Notes under the pieces: generated by a model | Told to the model about the DNA's origin: nothing | The model's database searches: none | The model's input: the letters and a program-made list of their open reading frames with translations, nothing else | Translations under genes and position numbers: made by a program | Source of the DNA: Salinicoccus halitifaciens | GTDB taxonomy: Bacteria; Bacillota; Bacilli; Staphylococcales; Salinicoccaceae | Reading direction: 5' to 3' | DNA length: 64,000 bases | Assembly (NCBI RefSeq): GCF_021026095.1 | Contig: NZ_JAJNCU010000001.1 | Coordinates: 620,001-684,000 of the forward strand | Part shown: one piece after another, positions 36,917-47,224 of the stretch | Layout: the number at the start of each line of letters is the position of its first letter | How positions within the stretch are numbered: the first letter of the stretch is position 1

Positions 36917-38329
36917 TTACTGCAGATTTATCAGCGTCGCCGCAACAAGTGCAACAGCGGCAACCAAAAGCCACAGAAGGGTGATCTTCCAGACGAACTG
37001 GACCCACTTCAAGTATGGTATGCCTGCTACAGCGAGCACCCCCATCAGGGAAGCGGACGTCGGAATGATCGTATTCGTGATCGCATCACCGTATTGGAAA
37101 GCGAGCACCGCAATCTGCCTCGGTATCTCCTGCAGATCTGCAATCGGCACCATGATCGGCATGGTCGTCACAGCCTGGCCGGAGCCAGACGGGATGAAGA
37201 AGTTGATGATGACCTGGATCACCAGCATGCCGATTGCCGTCAATGCATTCGGGATATGGTCCAGCACGCTGCTCATCGAATGGATGATCGTATCGATGAT
37301 CACCCCTGACTCGAGGACGACAAGGATTGCACGGGCGAAACCGACGATGATTGCACCGTATACGACGAGCTTCATGCCGTCAATGAATGCATCGAAGATG
37401 GCGTTGACTTTCATTCCGCCGATGAGGCCGGCGACGAGCCCGATCAAAAAGAAGTTTGCGGACAGTTCAGTCAGGAACCATCCATGCTGGAAGATGCCGT
37501 AAATATTGACGATGATACCGATAAGGAAAACAGCCAGAATGAAGATATGCCTTTTCTTAAGCTGTTCGAATTCGAAGACATCTTCGGTGAAGTTGATCTG
37601 CCCGGCTTTGTTCTCAGTATATATCAGACTCTTTTCAGGGCTGTTCTTCACTTTTTTTGCATAATGCATGACATATAAAATCGCGAGTCCGAGCACGAGT
37701 GCGTAAATGATCGTCCTGAATCCCCAGCCTGAGAAAATCGGGAGTTCCGCAATACCGTGGGCAATACCGACGGTGAAGGGATTGAACATCCCTCCGATGA
37801 AACCCGAGGCCGCCCCAAGCGTGACCATCGCTGTCCCCACCATCGCATCATATCCGAGCGCAACTGCAAGCACGATGCCGATCGGCACGAAGATGATGGC
37901 TTCCTCCGCCATGCCCGTAGTGAAGCCGAGTATCGAGAAGACAAGCATGATCACGGGTATCATGAGCTTCTCATTGCCTTTGACGACATCCATCACTTTC
38001 TGTATCGCCGCCTCGATCGCCCCCGTCGCCCGGATGATCCCGAACGCCCCGCCGATCAGAAAGATATAGAAGATTATGCTGGAAGCTTCGATCAGGCCGT
38101 TCGGTATCGACATGAACAGCTCGAAAATCCCGACCGGGCTCTGTTCGACTGCCGAGTAGCTGCCGCTCACGACCACCGTCTGGCCGTCGACCTCCGTACG
38201 CTCATACTCCCCTGCCGGTATGATGTAACTGAGGGCGGCCCCGATGATGACGACTGCCAAAAGTATTGCATAAGTATGCGGGAACTTCTGGCTGATATCT
38301 TTAGGACTTTCTGTGCCTTGTGATGACAT
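36917..38329 (-). CDS. YfcC-family membrane carrier (paralogue 1)
   Basis: 470-residue polytopic protein of about 12 helices in the YfcC / C4-dicarboxylate anaerobic-carrier-like family of the ion transporter superfamily. Features: FPHTYAILLAVVIIGAALSYIIPAGEYER, FLIGGAFGIIRATGAIEAAI, GMAEEAIIFVPIGI, and the helical hairpin INFFIPSGSGQAVTTMPIMVPIADL, which holds the substrate-site motif. Homologues are variously called arginine/ornithine or basic amino acid carriers; the substrate is not known. Divergent from a second paralogue. Confidence 0.85.
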   Translation of the reverse strand: MSSQGTESPKDISQKFPHTYAILLAVVIIGAALSYIIPAGEYERTEVDGQTVVVSGSYSAVEQSPVGIFELFMSIPNGLIEASSIIFYIFLIGGAFGIIRATGAIEAAIQKVMDVVKGNEKLMIPVIMLVFSILGFTTGMAEEAIIFVPIGIVLAVALGYDAMVGTAMVTLGAASGFIGGMFNPFTVGIAHGIAELPIFSGWGFRTIIYALVLGLAILYVMHYAKKVKNSPEKSLIYTENKAGQINFTEDVFEFEQLKKRHIFILAVFLIGIIVNIYGIFQHGWFLTELSANFFLIGLVAGLIGGMKVNAIFDAFIDGMKLVVYGAIIVGFARAILVVLESGVIIDTIIHSMSSVLDHIPNALTAIGMLVIQVIINFFIPSGSGQAVTTMPIMVPIADLQEIPRQIAVLAFQYGDAITNTIIPTSASLMGVLAVAGIPYLKWVQFVWKITLLWLLVAAVALVAATLINLQ

Positions 38330-38460
38330 TTTATTCTCCCCTTTTTTATTTTTATAGTATCAGTATAACTCATAAAATGACAGAATTGTTACATAATTAT
38401 AAAATGTCCTGTAATTTGCCAAATCATTAAGCTATAATTGATTCACATGTATAAGGGAGG

Positions 38461-39858
38461 TTGATCACTATATTAAAAGATATTAAAATGCCACATGCTT
38501 TTGTCCTGATTTATTCCATTGTGATCCTGGCTGTCCTGGCAAGCTACATCATCCCTGCGGGGCAGTATGACCGGTTCGAGGACTCGGAAGGCCGGGAAAT
38601 TGTCGATCAGGCCAGTTTTACATATGTTGAACAGGATCCGGTCGCCTTGACCCAGATATTCACAGTCGTGCCCGAAGGCATGGTGGATGCTGCAGGCATC
38701 ATCTTCCTGATTTTCATCATCGGCGGTGCCTTCGGCATGATCAACGGCACGGGAGCAATCGAGGCCGGGATCAACAAGATGGTATCCTTACTGAAGGATA
38801 AGGAGATTGTACTGATCCCGCTCACGATGCTGATCTTCTCATTCGGGGGCGCGACATTCGGCATGGCCGAATCGACCCTGATATTCATCCCGATGGGTGT
38901 CATACTCGCACGTTCCCTCGGCATGGATGCAATGACCGGGATGTCCATGGTGGCGCTCGGGGCGGCGGCAGGCTTTGCCGGCGGATTCATGAACATATTC
39001 ACCGTCGGGGTTGCACAGGAAATCGCAGAACTGCCCCTGTTCTCAGGCATGGGCTTCCGCATCATCGTCCAGCTCGTCTTTGTGGCGATCGCTGCATTCT
39101 TCGTCTACAGATATGGCAAGCGGGTGCAGAGGGACAAAAGGAACAGTTATGTATATGACCTTGAAATGAAAGCCGAGTCCGAATCAGGCGGCTATGATTT
39201 CAAGGAACTGACCGGCAGGCACATTGCAGTGCTCCTCATCATTTTTGCAGGACTTGCCCTGATCATTTACGGGGTCGTCCAGGGCTGGTCCACCGGAACG
39301 GAGCTCGCGGCAATATTCCTCGCCATGGGGATATTCTCAGGCCTTGTCGGAGGCAATACACCGAACGGCATTGCGGATGATTTCATCAAAGGGGCGAAAG
39401 ATGTCACTTTCGGTGCATTGATCGTCGGGCTCGCACGATGCATCCTTCTCGTCCTGGAGGACGGGACGATCATCGACACCGTCATCTTTGCAGTGAGCTC
39501 TGTGCTTGAAGGCCTGCCGTCGACGATCGCAGCGATCGGCATGTTCCTGACACAGTTCATCATCAACTTCTTCATCCCGTCAGGTTCCGGGCAGGCTGCA
39601 ACGACAATTCCGTTGATGGCACCGATCGGTGACATCGTGGGTATCCCGAGGCAGTCGGTCGTCCTCGCCTTCCAGATGGGTGACGGTCTGTCCAACTACC
39701 TCTTCCCGACATCTGCTGTCCTGATGGCCGGATTGTCGATTGCGAACATACCATATGAAAAATGGCTGCGGTTCGTATGGCCGCTCATGCTGGTGTGGAT
39801 CATCGCAAGCGGATTTTTCATGGCTTTGAGCATCATGATCGGCTACGGTCCTTTCTAA
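38461..39858 (+). CDS. YfcC-family membrane carrier (paralogue 2)
   Basis: 465-residue carrier of the same family, with matching motifs (KMPHAFVLIYSIVILAVLASYIIPAGQYDR, GMAESTLIFIPMGV, INFFIPSGSGQAATTIPLMAPIGD). By eye it shares all major motifs with the divergent neighbour, so the pair probably arose by duplication. The start is unclear: AAGGGAGG ends at 38460, directly against a TTG at 38461; an ATA at 38470 has ideal spacing, and the first ATG (38488) is 27 nt away. Coordinates use the longest frame. Confidence 0.82.
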   Translation: MITILKDIKMPHAFVLIYSIVILAVLASYIIPAGQYDRFEDSEGREIVDQASFTYVEQDPVALTQIFTVVPEGMVDAAGIIFLIFIIGGAFGMINGTGAIEAGINKMVSLLKDKEIVLIPLTMLIFSFGGATFGMAESTLIFIPMGVILARSLGMDAMTGMSMVALGAAAGFAGGFMNIFTVGVAQEIAELPLFSGMGFRIIVQLVFVAIAAFFVYRYGKRVQRDKRNSYVYDLEMKAESESGGYDFKELTGRHIAVLLIIFAGLALIIYGVVQGWSTGTELAAIFLAMGIFSGLVGGNTPNGIADDFIKGAKDVTFGALIVGLARCILLVLEDGTIIDTVIFAVSSVLEGLPSTIAAIGMFLTQFIINFFIPSGSGQAATTIPLMAPIGDIVGIPRQSVVLAFQMGDGLSNYLFPTSAVLMAGLSIANIPYEKWLRFVWPLMLVWIIASGFFMALSIMIGYGPF

Positions 39859-39885
39859 AGGCACGGATTCAAATATTTACGGCAT

Positions 39886-39921
39886 AAAAAAGACTCAGAT
39901 CGACAGATCTGAGTCTTTTTT
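39886..39921. terminator. Bidirectional terminator
   Basis: 16-bp perfect stem AAAAAAGACTCAGATC and complement, loop GACA, between the convergent carrier and folC genes. Confidence 0.93.
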
Positions 39922-39924
39922 GCA

Positions 39925-41199
39925 TCACGGACCGGAAGGGCCTTTGAAGGTTTGTTTTATGTCGCTGATGAAGTACAGGCTGCCGGTGATCAGAAGCATC
40001 TCCCCGTCGAATTCCTTTATGAAAGTCCTGTAGTCGGAAACCTTCTCTTTTTTCGGGTGGCTCACTGCCTCATAAATCTCTTCAACCGGCCGGGATTTGA
40101 AGAATTCGAATTCCGTCACCTTGAATTCGTCCGCAATTACAGCCAGTTTATCGACCATCGGACCGATCGGTTTGCCCTTCACTGCTGAGAACAGTACGGT
40201 GATCTTTTTATCGCTGTAGTATTCTTCCATCGCGGAGACGAGCGCATCGACAGCTTCATTATTATGCGCACCGTCAGCGATGATGAGCGGTGATTCCTGA
40301 AGCACTTCGATGCGTCCGCCCCATGAAGTCTCTTCAATCGCATCGACCATCTTGTTCAAGTCCAGTGTGAGCCGCCCCCTTTCTTTAAGTTCAAGCAGGG
40401 CGGCCATGGCAAGCGATGCATTTTCATGCTGATGGGCACCGATCATCTTCAGCTGGATATTTTCAAAGTCGTAGACGCCATATTTGAAGTCGAACTCGTC
40501 GGAACGGTGAAAAATGATGATATCCCGGTGCATTTCGACACCTTTGGCATTCTTTTCCTCCAGTACACCTCGCACATATTCCCTCGAATGGTCATCGGCG
40601 ATGTTGTAGACGAGCGGAATGCCTTCCTTGATTACGCCGGATTTGTCCCTGGTGATGTCAATCAGTGTGTCGCCGAGTATTTCCGTATGGTCCAGCCCGA
40701 TGCTTGTAAGAAGCGTCATGACAGGACGGAAAACATTTGTCGAGTCATAGGTGGCGCCGAGGCCCGCCTCCACAATCACAAAATCCACAGGGTTCACCTT
40801 TCCGAAATAAACGAACATCATCACCGTGATAATTTCAAATTCAGTGGCCTTCCCGAAAGGCGTCTCCTCTTCCATCAATTCACTGACCGGACGCACCATC
40901 GTCGCAAGCTCGGCTATCGCTTCGTCGGGTATGGGCTTGCCGTCCACGGCGATGCGTTCATTGAACACCTCGATGTAAGGGGATGTGAAGGTCCCTACTG
41001 TATAGTTGTTCGCGTTCAGTGCACTTCTCATATAATTCAGCGTGGAGCCTTTGCCGTTCGTCCCCACTACATGGATCCCGTTGATCTTTTCCTGAGGGGA
41101 GCCGAGACGCTCAAGCATCCACTGCATCCTCTCAAGTCCGGGCTTGATGCCGAACTTCAATTGATCATGAATCCAGTTCAAACTTTCCTCATAGTTCAT
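39925..41199 (-). CDS. folC: Folylpolyglutamate synthase / dihydrofolate synthase
   Basis: Mur-ligase-fold ATPase adding glutamate to folates, 424 residues. P-loop GTNGKGST near residue 47, folate-binding region SPYIEVFNERI, VEAGLGATYDSTN and the C-terminal domain IADGAHNNEAV are visible. 16 bp after valS in the same direction, the usual valS-folC order of Bacilli; it therefore falls under the valS T-box. Confidence 0.93.
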   Translation of the reverse strand: MNYEESLNWIHDQLKFGIKPGLERMQWMLERLGSPQEKINGIHVVGTNGKGSTLNYMRSALNANNYTVGTFTSPYIEVFNERIAVDGKPIPDEAIAELATMVRPVSELMEEETPFGKATEFEIITVMMFVYFGKVNPVDFVIVEAGLGATYDSTNVFRPVMTLLTSIGLDHTEILGDTLIDITRDKSGVIKEGIPLVYNIADDHSREYVRGVLEEKNAKGVEMHRDIIIFHRSDEFDFKYGVYDFENIQLKMIGAHQHENASLAMAALLELKERGRLTLDLNKMVDAIEETSWGGRIEVLQESPLIIADGAHNNEAVDALVSAMEEYYSDKKITVLFSAVKGKPIGPMVDKLAVIADEFKVTEFEFFKSRPVEEIYEAVSHPKKEKVSDYRTFIKEFDGEMLLITGSLYFISDIKQTFKGPSGP

Positions 41200-41215
41200 T
41201 AACTAAAGACCCCTT

Positions 41216-43837
41216 TTAAGACAAGCTTTCCAGACGCGCTGTCACTTCATCGTACTGCGCCTGATACTTGGTTTCTTTTTCTCTTTCCTCCTGCACCACA
41301 CTTTCCGGTGCATTCGCAACGAATTTTTCGTTGTTCAATTTGCCGTGTACACGCTTAAGCTCACCCTGAAGGCGCGCTTTCTCCCTGCTCAGGCGTTCGA
41401 TTTCCTGCGCTTTGTCGATCAGCCCGGAGAGCGGCAGGACCACTGTGGCACCGGTGATGACACTCGTCTTGTCATCGTCGTTCTTTTCAATAGCGGATGC
41501 GATTTCCAGCGTTTCCGGATTGCAGAAGCGGTCGATGTAATGCCTGTTCGCTTCCACTGCTTTACGCCTTGCATCATCCTTCACCTCTATCTTGATGTCG
41601 ATCGGTTTGGATAACGGCGTGTTCACTTCGCTTCTTGTCTGGCGTACAGACTTGATGATTTCAACAAGCAGTGCCATCTCTTTTTCCGCCGACTCATCGA
41701 TATGGCTGTCATCAGCCTCCGGCCAGTCGCTTGTGACGATCGTACGTCCGCCTTCGATCGTCTGATAGATTTCCTCTGTGACGAACGGCATGAACGGGTG
41801 CAGCATCTTCAATATTTTATCCAGTGTGTAAAGGAGTACGGAGCGTGTCATGTGCTTCTCTTCATCCGTACCTTCCGCCATCGGCACTTTGGCCATTTCA
41901 ATGTACCAGTCGCAGAAATCATCCCATATGAAGTTGTACAGGAGGCGGCCGACTTCACCGAATTCATATTTCTCGGAAAGCCTCGTCACTTCCTTGATCG
42001 TATTGTTCAGGTTCGTCAGTATCCACTTGTCTGCAAGTGACTTCCTGCCTTCCAGGTTGATGTCGGACATCTTGAAGTCCGGACCGATGTTCATGAGGGC
42101 GAACCTCGATGCATTCCAGATCTTATTGATGAAGTTCCAGACGGATTCCACTTTTTCATCACTGTAGCGCAGATCCTGTCCCGGTGTCGTGCCTGTGGAG
42201 AGGAAGTACCTCAATGCATCGGCACCGTATTTCTCGATGACATCCATCGGGTCGACGCCGTTGCCGAGTGACTTCGACATCTTTCGGTTCTGCTCATCCC
42301 GGACGAGGCCGTGGAGCAGCACGTCGGAGAACGGCTTTTGTCCCGTATGTTCAAGGGAGGAGAAAATCATCCTCGCCACCCAGAAGAAGATGATGTCATA
42401 ACCTGTGACCAGGACATTCGTCGGGAAGAACTTCTTCAGATCGTCCGTCTCTTCCGGCCAGCCCATCGTTGAGAAAGGCCATAATGCACTCGAGAACCAC
42501 GTATCCAGAACATCCTCGTCCTGGGTCCAGTTTTCGGCATCGTGAGGCGCCTCCATGCCGACATAGATCTCGCCTGTTTCATTGTGGTACCAGGCAGGTA
42601 TCCTGTGGCCCCACCACAGCTGTCTCGAAATCACCCAGTCGCGGATATTGCCCATCCATGTGTTGAATGTCTGCTCGAATCTCGGCGGGACGAATTCGAC
42701 GCGGTTATCCGTCTTCTGATTGTCCAGCGTATCTTTGGCAAGGGAGTCCATGCTGACGAACCACTGTGTGGACAAGTACGGTTCCACGACCGCATCGCTC
42801 CGTTCCGAATGGCCCACGGAGTGTACATGCGACTCGATTTTGATCATCAGATCCTGTGCCTTCAGATCCTCCACAAGCTGTCTGCGGCAGTCGAAGCGGT
42901 CAAGCCCCGCATACGGCCCGCCGAGCTCGTTGATGGACCCGTCCGTATTCATCACGTTGATGCGCTCGAGGTCGTGCCTGTTGCCGATTTCAAAGTCGTT
43001 CGGGTCATGTGCAGGTGTGACTTTCATGACACCGGTGCCGAAATCCTTATCGACATATTCATCTGCGATGATCGGCAGTTCCCGCTCCATGATTGGAAGG
43101 ATCGCCGTCTTGCCGATGAGGTCCTTGTAGCGCTCATCATCCGGATGCACGACGATCGCCGTATCACCGAGCATCGTCTCCGGACGCGTCGTTGCGATTT
43201 CAAGGTGCCCCGAACCGTCGCTCAAAGGATATTTCACATGATAGAATTTACCCTCGACCTCCTTATGGATCACTTCGATATCCGACAGTGCCGTCTCCGT
43301 TTTCGGATCCCAGTTGATGATGTACTCGCCGCGGTATATCAGGCCTTTATTGTACATGTCGACGAACACTTTCCTGACCGCCTCGGACAAGCCGGCATCA
43401 AGCGTGAACCGCTCTTTATCGTAATCCAGGCCGAGGCCGAGCTTCGCCCACTGGTCACGTATGAAGTCTGCATACTCTTCCTTCCAGTTCCATGCGTGCT
43501 CCAAAAACTTCTCGCGCCCGATTTCATGGGGCTTGATGCCCGCCTCGCGCAGACGTGCATCGACTTTCGCCTGTGTGGCGATGCCTGCATGGTCCATTCC
43601 CGGCAGATAAAGCACTTCATAACCCTGCATGCGCTTCATGCGTGTGATGATATCCTGAAGCGTCGTGTCCCATGCATGCCCGAGATGCAGCCTGCCGGTC
43701 ACGTTCGGCGGCGGGATGACGATGGAATACGGCTCCTTTTCAGACTTAGCATCTGATTTGAAATATCCCTCTTCCACCCATTTCTTATATTTACCTTCCT
43801 CAACACTCGCTGGATGATACTTCTTCGGCATTTCCAT
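41216..43837 (-). CDS. valS: Valyl-tRNA synthetase
   Basis: Class I synthetase charging tRNA-Val, 873 residues (876 in S. aureus). HIGH-type motif HLGHAWD near residue 50, the editing (CP1) domain with [21 protein letters not shown] near 520, an anticodon-binding domain and the C-terminal coiled-coil arm (about 800-873). ATG 43837 has AAGGAG 9 nt upstream. Controlled by a T-box leader. Confidence 0.96.
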   Translation of the reverse strand: MEMPKKYHPASVEEGKYKKWVEEGYFKSDAKSEKEPYSIVIPPPNVTGRLHLGHAWDTTLQDIITRMKRMQGYEVLYLPGMDHAGIATQAKVDARLREAGIKPHEIGREKFLEHAWNWKEEYADFIRDQWAKLGLGLDYDKERFTLDAGLSEAVRKVFVDMYNKGLIYRGEYIINWDPKTETALSDIEVIHKEVEGKFYHVKYPLSDGSGHLEIATTRPETMLGDTAIVVHPDDERYKDLIGKTAILPIMERELPIIADEYVDKDFGTGVMKVTPAHDPNDFEIGNRHDLERINVMNTDGSINELGGPYAGLDRFDCRRQLVEDLKAQDLMIKIESHVHSVGHSERSDAVVEPYLSTQWFVSMDSLAKDTLDNQKTDNRVEFVPPRFEQTFNTWMGNIRDWVISRQLWWGHRIPAWYHNETGEIYVGMEAPHDAENWTQDEDVLDTWFSSALWPFSTMGWPEETDDLKKFFPTNVLVTGYDIIFFWVARMIFSSLEHTGQKPFSDVLLHGLVRDEQNRKMSKSLGNGVDPMDVIEKYGADALRYFLSTGTTPGQDLRYSDEKVESVWNFINKIWNASRFALMNIGPDFKMSDINLEGRKSLADKWILTNLNNTIKEVTRLSEKYEFGEVGRLLYNFIWDDFCDWYIEMAKVPMAEGTDEEKHMTRSVLLYTLDKILKMLHPFMPFVTEEIYQTIEGGRTIVTSDWPEADDSHIDESAEKEMALLVEIIKSVRQTRSEVNTPLSKPIDIKIEVKDDARRKAVEANRHYIDRFCNPETLEIASAIEKNDDDKTSVITGATVVLPLSGLIDKAQEIERLSREKARLQGELKRVHGKLNNEKFVANAPESVVQEEREKETKYQAQYDEVTARLESLS

Positions 43838-43862
43838 AAATGATTTCTCCTTCCATAATAAA

Positions 43863-43894
43863 AACTCCACGTCCTGTAAAATAGGACGGGAGTT
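43863..43894 (-). terminator. T-box regulated terminator of valS
   Basis: Stem ACTCC(C/A)GTCCT paired with AGGACGTGGAGT around a 7-nt loop, followed by TTTTTATT on the minus strand. It directly follows the T-box motif. Confidence 0.85.
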
Positions 43895-44090
43895 CCGCGG
43901 TACCACCTAAATTCAGCAATCACTTGCTGCACTTAAAATTATTTAACGCATAATTACGTCCAATCCTACTGCCATTTTCAGATTAGATTGATTTCAGACT
44001 ACTTTCACCCTGGACATCGATGTGTTCCCACCTGCCACACATTCTCTAAAGACCCGTTCAGGACTACTCTTCTGACCTCGTTATTTGATT
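43863..44090 (-). promoter_or_regulatory. T-box riboswitch of valS-folC
   Basis: The minus-strand leader contains the T-box core TAGGTGGTACCGCGGAA (43893-43909), whose central bases pair with an uncharged tRNA acceptor end, then an intrinsic terminator. The roughly 180 nt upstream have stem-I-like complementarity. I could not fix the specifier codon with certainty; a GTC (valine) triplet occurs in TAGTCTGAA. Uncharged tRNA-Val should favour antitermination. Confidence 0.9.
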
Positions 44091-44096
44091 AAATAT

Positions 44097-44125
44097 ATCT
44101 TATACAAATCTGCATATGCTGTCAA
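44097..44125 (-). promoter_or_regulatory. valS promoter
   Basis: Minus-strand TTGACA (44120-44125), 17-bp spacer, TAAGAT (44097-44102). The -35 overlaps the stop codon of the upstream AbrB-family gene. Confidence 0.7.
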
Positions 44126-45189
44126 GTCCGGCCCTGCCTCCGCCTTCTGTACCTCAAGTACCAGCTGACGAGCGGGGTCACGATCAGTATGATGAAGAAT
44201 ATGCGGAAGATATGGTAGCTCGAAATCATCGCGATATCCGCACCCATCTCAACTGCCACGATGATCAGCTGGCCGATGCCCCCGGGCGCTGCACTCAGGA
44301 ACAGATTGTTGAAGGAATGCACGGTGAACATTTGATAAATGCCCGTAATCAACAATGTGCCGCCGATCAGCAGTATGTTCTGAATCAGCATGGAGACGAT
44401 CATCCGGCGGTTCAGCTGATACAAAAGAGAAGCAATCTGCCTGCCGATCCGTATGCCGAACAATATCTGCGCCACGTTCATAAATCCGATGTTCAGCGAA
44501 AAATGGTAGCCCGTCGTGATATTCCAGATCAATACGGCGATGATCGGACCGAGCAGGAACGGGACCGGGAATCTGATCAGCCTGAATATGTACATCAGTA
44601 TAAAGGCCCCCGCCACAATCAGGAGCATAGAAGGCTCAAAAACTTCGGAGAGAAGCGGTGCCGGCTCCTCTGCTTCGGAAGATACAGTCTGATCCGCTGC
44701 GAATAAGCTCGCGATGAAAGGGACCAGTATGACGACAAGAATGATCCTCGACATCTGCGTAATCGTCACAAGCATCAAATCCGCCTTTTTGTCCTCTTCA
44801 GCGAGGATCAGCATCTGGCTCAAGGCCCCCGGGACCGATGAGAGTAAGGCGGTCTCGGGCGTGCAGCCCGTCAGCTTCATGAAGATCCTTGAGAGGCCGA
44901 GGCTTAATGAAATGACCAGCAGGCTGATGAAGAAAATGTTCCATATATCCCCGATCATTTCCTGCATTGCATCCGTCGTGAATGTCGAACCGATTTCAAA
45001 ACCGATGACAAAGACGCCGAGATTGCCCATCCATTTCGGAAAATAAAAATCATCCGTCACAAACCGTATGAAGAGGAATGTGGCGGCCATGGACCCGAAA
45101 AGCCAGGGAAGCACCATGCCTGCAGCGTTCAAGATCGAAGATATGCCGAGTGCCAGCAGCAGAAGAGCGGTTAACCGGATTATTTTCAT
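44122..45189 (-). CDS. AbrB-family membrane protein
   Basis: 355 residues, about 9-10 hydrophobic helices with the two-fold duplicated AbrB domain (formerly ammonia monooxygenase-like): LPWLFGSMAATFLFIRF and MGNLGVFVIGFEIGSTFT in the first half, IRFPVPFLLGPIIAVLIWN and AQILFGIRIGRQIASLL in the second, and the conserved SAAPGGIGQLIIVAVEMGADIAMIS. The real function is unknown, possibly transport or regulation. ATG 45189 has AAAGG 9 nt upstream. The name is a family label, not the AbrB transcription factor. Confidence 0.85.
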   Translation of the reverse strand: MKIIRLTALLLLALGISSILNAAGMVLPWLFGSMAATFLFIRFVTDDFYFPKWMGNLGVFVIGFEIGSTFTTDAMQEMIGDIWNIFFISLLVISLSLGLSRIFMKLTGCTPETALLSSVPGALSQMLILAEEDKKADLMLVTITQMSRIILVVILVPFIASLFAADQTVSSEAEEPAPLLSEVFEPSMLLIVAGAFILMYIFRLIRFPVPFLLGPIIAVLIWNITTGYHFSLNIGFMNVAQILFGIRIGRQIASLLYQLNRRMIVSMLIQNILLIGGTLLITGIYQMFTVHSFNNLFLSAAPGGIGQLIIVAVEMGADIAMISSYHIFRIFFIILIVTPLVSWYLRYRRRRQGRT

Positions 45190-45231
45190 AAAGAAAAACC
45201 TTTCCTTAAGTTGAGGGTTCATTGAAAAACA

Positions 45232-45260
45232 TAAGGACTCCCTGGATCAGGGAGTCCTTA
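45232..45260 (-). terminator. Terminator of the cytochrome c gene
   Basis: 13-bp stem TAAGGACTCCCTG and complement with a 3-nt loop; T-rich on the minus side. Confidence 0.83.
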
Positions 45261-45268
45261 GTCATAAA

Positions 45269-45862
45269 TTATTCAGACCACATGTCATACATTGCAGTCA
45301 GTTCTTCATCACTGACCTGATCTTCATCAAACGCAGGCATTGAACCCTGGCCGTTCCTTACGATGTCGGTGAATTCCTCTTCACTCAGATCTGTGCCTGC
45401 AAGTGCCGGCCCCATTCCTCCTGAAAAGTCCTCACCGTGACATGAAGCACATGAGTTCTGGGCAACGCCTTCAGCGTCCACATCACCGGAAGAAGCGCCA
45501 TTTCCTTCTGCAGCACCATCCTCTTCGGCAGCCTGTTCTTCGGCACCTTCTTCGCCTTCGACAGGCTCTTCCGTTTCAGCTGAATCATCGCTTGATTCCT
45601 CAGTGCCGGCACCTGTGTCTGCAGTTTCTTCACTGCCTTCACCGTCACCGCCAATATGGAAAATCATTAATGGAATAATTAGAATGATCACCAGGACTGG
45701 AATCAGCCATACTAATGGATTACGTCTGTCTTTTTTCTTATCTTCCTTAGAATGAATAATCATTTCACGGCCCTGACCCTCGATATAGGTCTTGCCTTCA
45801 TCTCTGACGCCCTCCATGTTGACTTCCTTATCTGTAAGGTTTTGATCTTTTTTATCACTCAT
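45269..45862 (-). CDS. Membrane-anchored c-type cytochrome
   Basis: 197 residues. A 48-residue charged cytoplasmic tail ends in KKKDRR, followed by one membrane helix (about 49-69), a very acidic linker (about 72-130: Glu, Asp, Gly, Ala) and a cytochrome c domain with heme site CASCH (Cys138, Cys141, His142) and the likely axial Met175 in GSMPAF. The positive-inside rule puts the heme domain outside. A small c551-like electron carrier, needing a Ccs/Res heme lyase not seen in the window. GGGGGG lies upstream. It sits between heme genes and an AbrB-family gene. Confidence 0.88.
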   Translation of the reverse strand: MSDKKDQNLTDKEVNMEGVRDEGKTYIEGQGREMIIHSKEDKKKDRRNPLVWLIPVLVIILIIPLMIFHIGGDGEGSEETADTGAGTEESSDDSAETEEPVEGEEGAEEQAAEEDGAAEGNGASSGDVDAEGVAQNSCASCHGEDFSGGMGPALAGTDLSEEEFTDIVRNGQGSMPAFDEDQVSDEELTAMYDMWSE

Positions 45863-45935
45863 TCACTGTGACCCCCCAAATATTATTCATACCTATTATA
45901 CACTTAATTGCTTAACTATGAAGCATAATTTTTGG

Positions 45936-47222
45936 TTACTTTTTACTTAGGCGGGTCAAAGCATTGTCAAACGCCGTGATCGTCGCCTTGATGTCATCTC
46001 TGGTGTGCTTGGTCGACAGGAACATCCCTTCAAATTGGGACGGCGGGAGATAAATGCCCTCTTTCAGCAGCTCCTGGAAGAGCGCTTTGAATAAGACCAG
46101 GTCACTCTCGTTCGCACTGTTGAAATCCGTCACCGGTCCTTCAGTGAGGAAGAAGCCGATCATCGAACCTGCACGGTTCACCGTGATCGGTCTCTCATGT
46201 TTTCCGAACACTTCCTTCAGGCCATCTTCCAGCAGGTCGGCAAGTTCGTTGAAGTACTCATAACTCTCCTCCGACAGCTGGCTCAGCGTATGATAGCCGC
46301 CCGCCATTGCCAGGGGGTTACCCGAAAGCGTCCCCGCCTGGTAAATATCACCGACAGGTGCGACGTGTTCCATGATTTCCCTCTTGCCGCCGTATGCACC
46401 GACCGGCATGCCGCCGCCGATCACTTTTCCAAGGCATGTAAGGTCCGGCATGACGTCATAATGACCCTGGGCACAGTTGAAGCCGACCCTGAAACCGGTC
46501 ATGACCTCATCAAAAATCAGCACAGTGCCATTCTTTTCGGTGATCTCACGGACGTATTTAAGGAAGTCTTCGACCGGCGGCACGACACCCATGTTGCCGG
46601 CAACGGGCTCGACGATGACGCCTGCGATATCTTCCCCGTACTTGTCGAAAGCCTCTTTCAGGCTCTCCGGATCATTGTAAGGTAAAGTGATTGTATTGAG
46701 GGCCGTGCCTTCAGGCACACCCGGGGAGTCCGGAAGGCCGAGCGTCGCCACGCCTGAACCTGCCTTGATGAGCAGTGAATCACTGTGGCCGTGGTAGCAG
46801 CCTTCGAATTTAAGTATTTTATTGCGGTCTGTGTAGCCTCTTGCCAGTCTGAGTGCAGAAAGCGTCGCTTCCGTACCGGAAGATACCATCCGGACCATCT
46901 CGATTGAAGGCACCCTTTCTATGACAAGCTCGGCCATCTTGTTTTCAAGCTCGGTCGGCGCACCGAAACTTGTGCCTTTTTTAGCGGTTTCCGCGACTTC
47001 AGATACCACTTTGTCATCACTGTGGCCGAGTATCAGCGGGCCGAAGCTCAGACAGTAATCGATGAATTCATTGCCGTCCACATCATAGAGGCGCGCATCT
47101 TTTGCACGTTCGATGAACAACGGGTGATCCCCCACGGACTTGAATGCACGTGCAGGCGAGTTCACGCCGCCCGGCATCAGTTCGACTGCTTCTTCATATA
47201 GTGCTTTGGATTTTTCAAACAT
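45936..47222 (-). CDS. hemL: Glutamate-1-semialdehyde 2,1-aminomutase
   Basis: PLP enzyme making 5-aminolevulinate from glutamate-1-semialdehyde, 428 residues. [11 protein letters not shown], the [17 protein letters not shown]-phosphate segment, [10 protein letters not shown] and the Schiff-base lysine in [18 protein letters not shown] (near 267) are present. It begins 2 bp after hemB and is the last gene of the heme operon. Confidence 0.96.
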   Translation of the reverse strand: MFEKSKALYEEAVELMPGGVNSPARAFKSVGDHPLFIERAKDARLYDVDGNEFIDYCLSFGPLILGHSDDKVVSEVAETAKKGTSFGAPTELENKMAELVIERVPSIEMVRMVSSGTEATLSALRLARGYTDRNKILKFEGCYHGHSDSLLIKAGSGVATLGLPDSPGVPEGTALNTITLPYNDPESLKEAFDKYGEDIAGVIVEPVAGNMGVVPPVEDFLKYVREITEKNGTVLIFDEVMTGFRVGFNCAQGHYDVMPDLTCLGKVIGGGMPVGAYGGKREIMEHVAPVGDIYQAGTLSGNPLAMAGGYHTLSQLSEESYEYFNELADLLEDGLKEVFGKHERPITVNRAGSMIGFFLTEGPVTDFNSANESDLVLFKALFQELLKEGIYLPPSQFEGMFLSTKHTRDDIKATITAFDNALTRLSKK

Positions 47223-47224
47223 GA

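Noticed and set aside
42542-43756. 404-codon open frame on the plus strand
   Set aside because: Lies entirely antisense to valS and its peptide is a His/Arg/Asp-rich mirror of the real gene.
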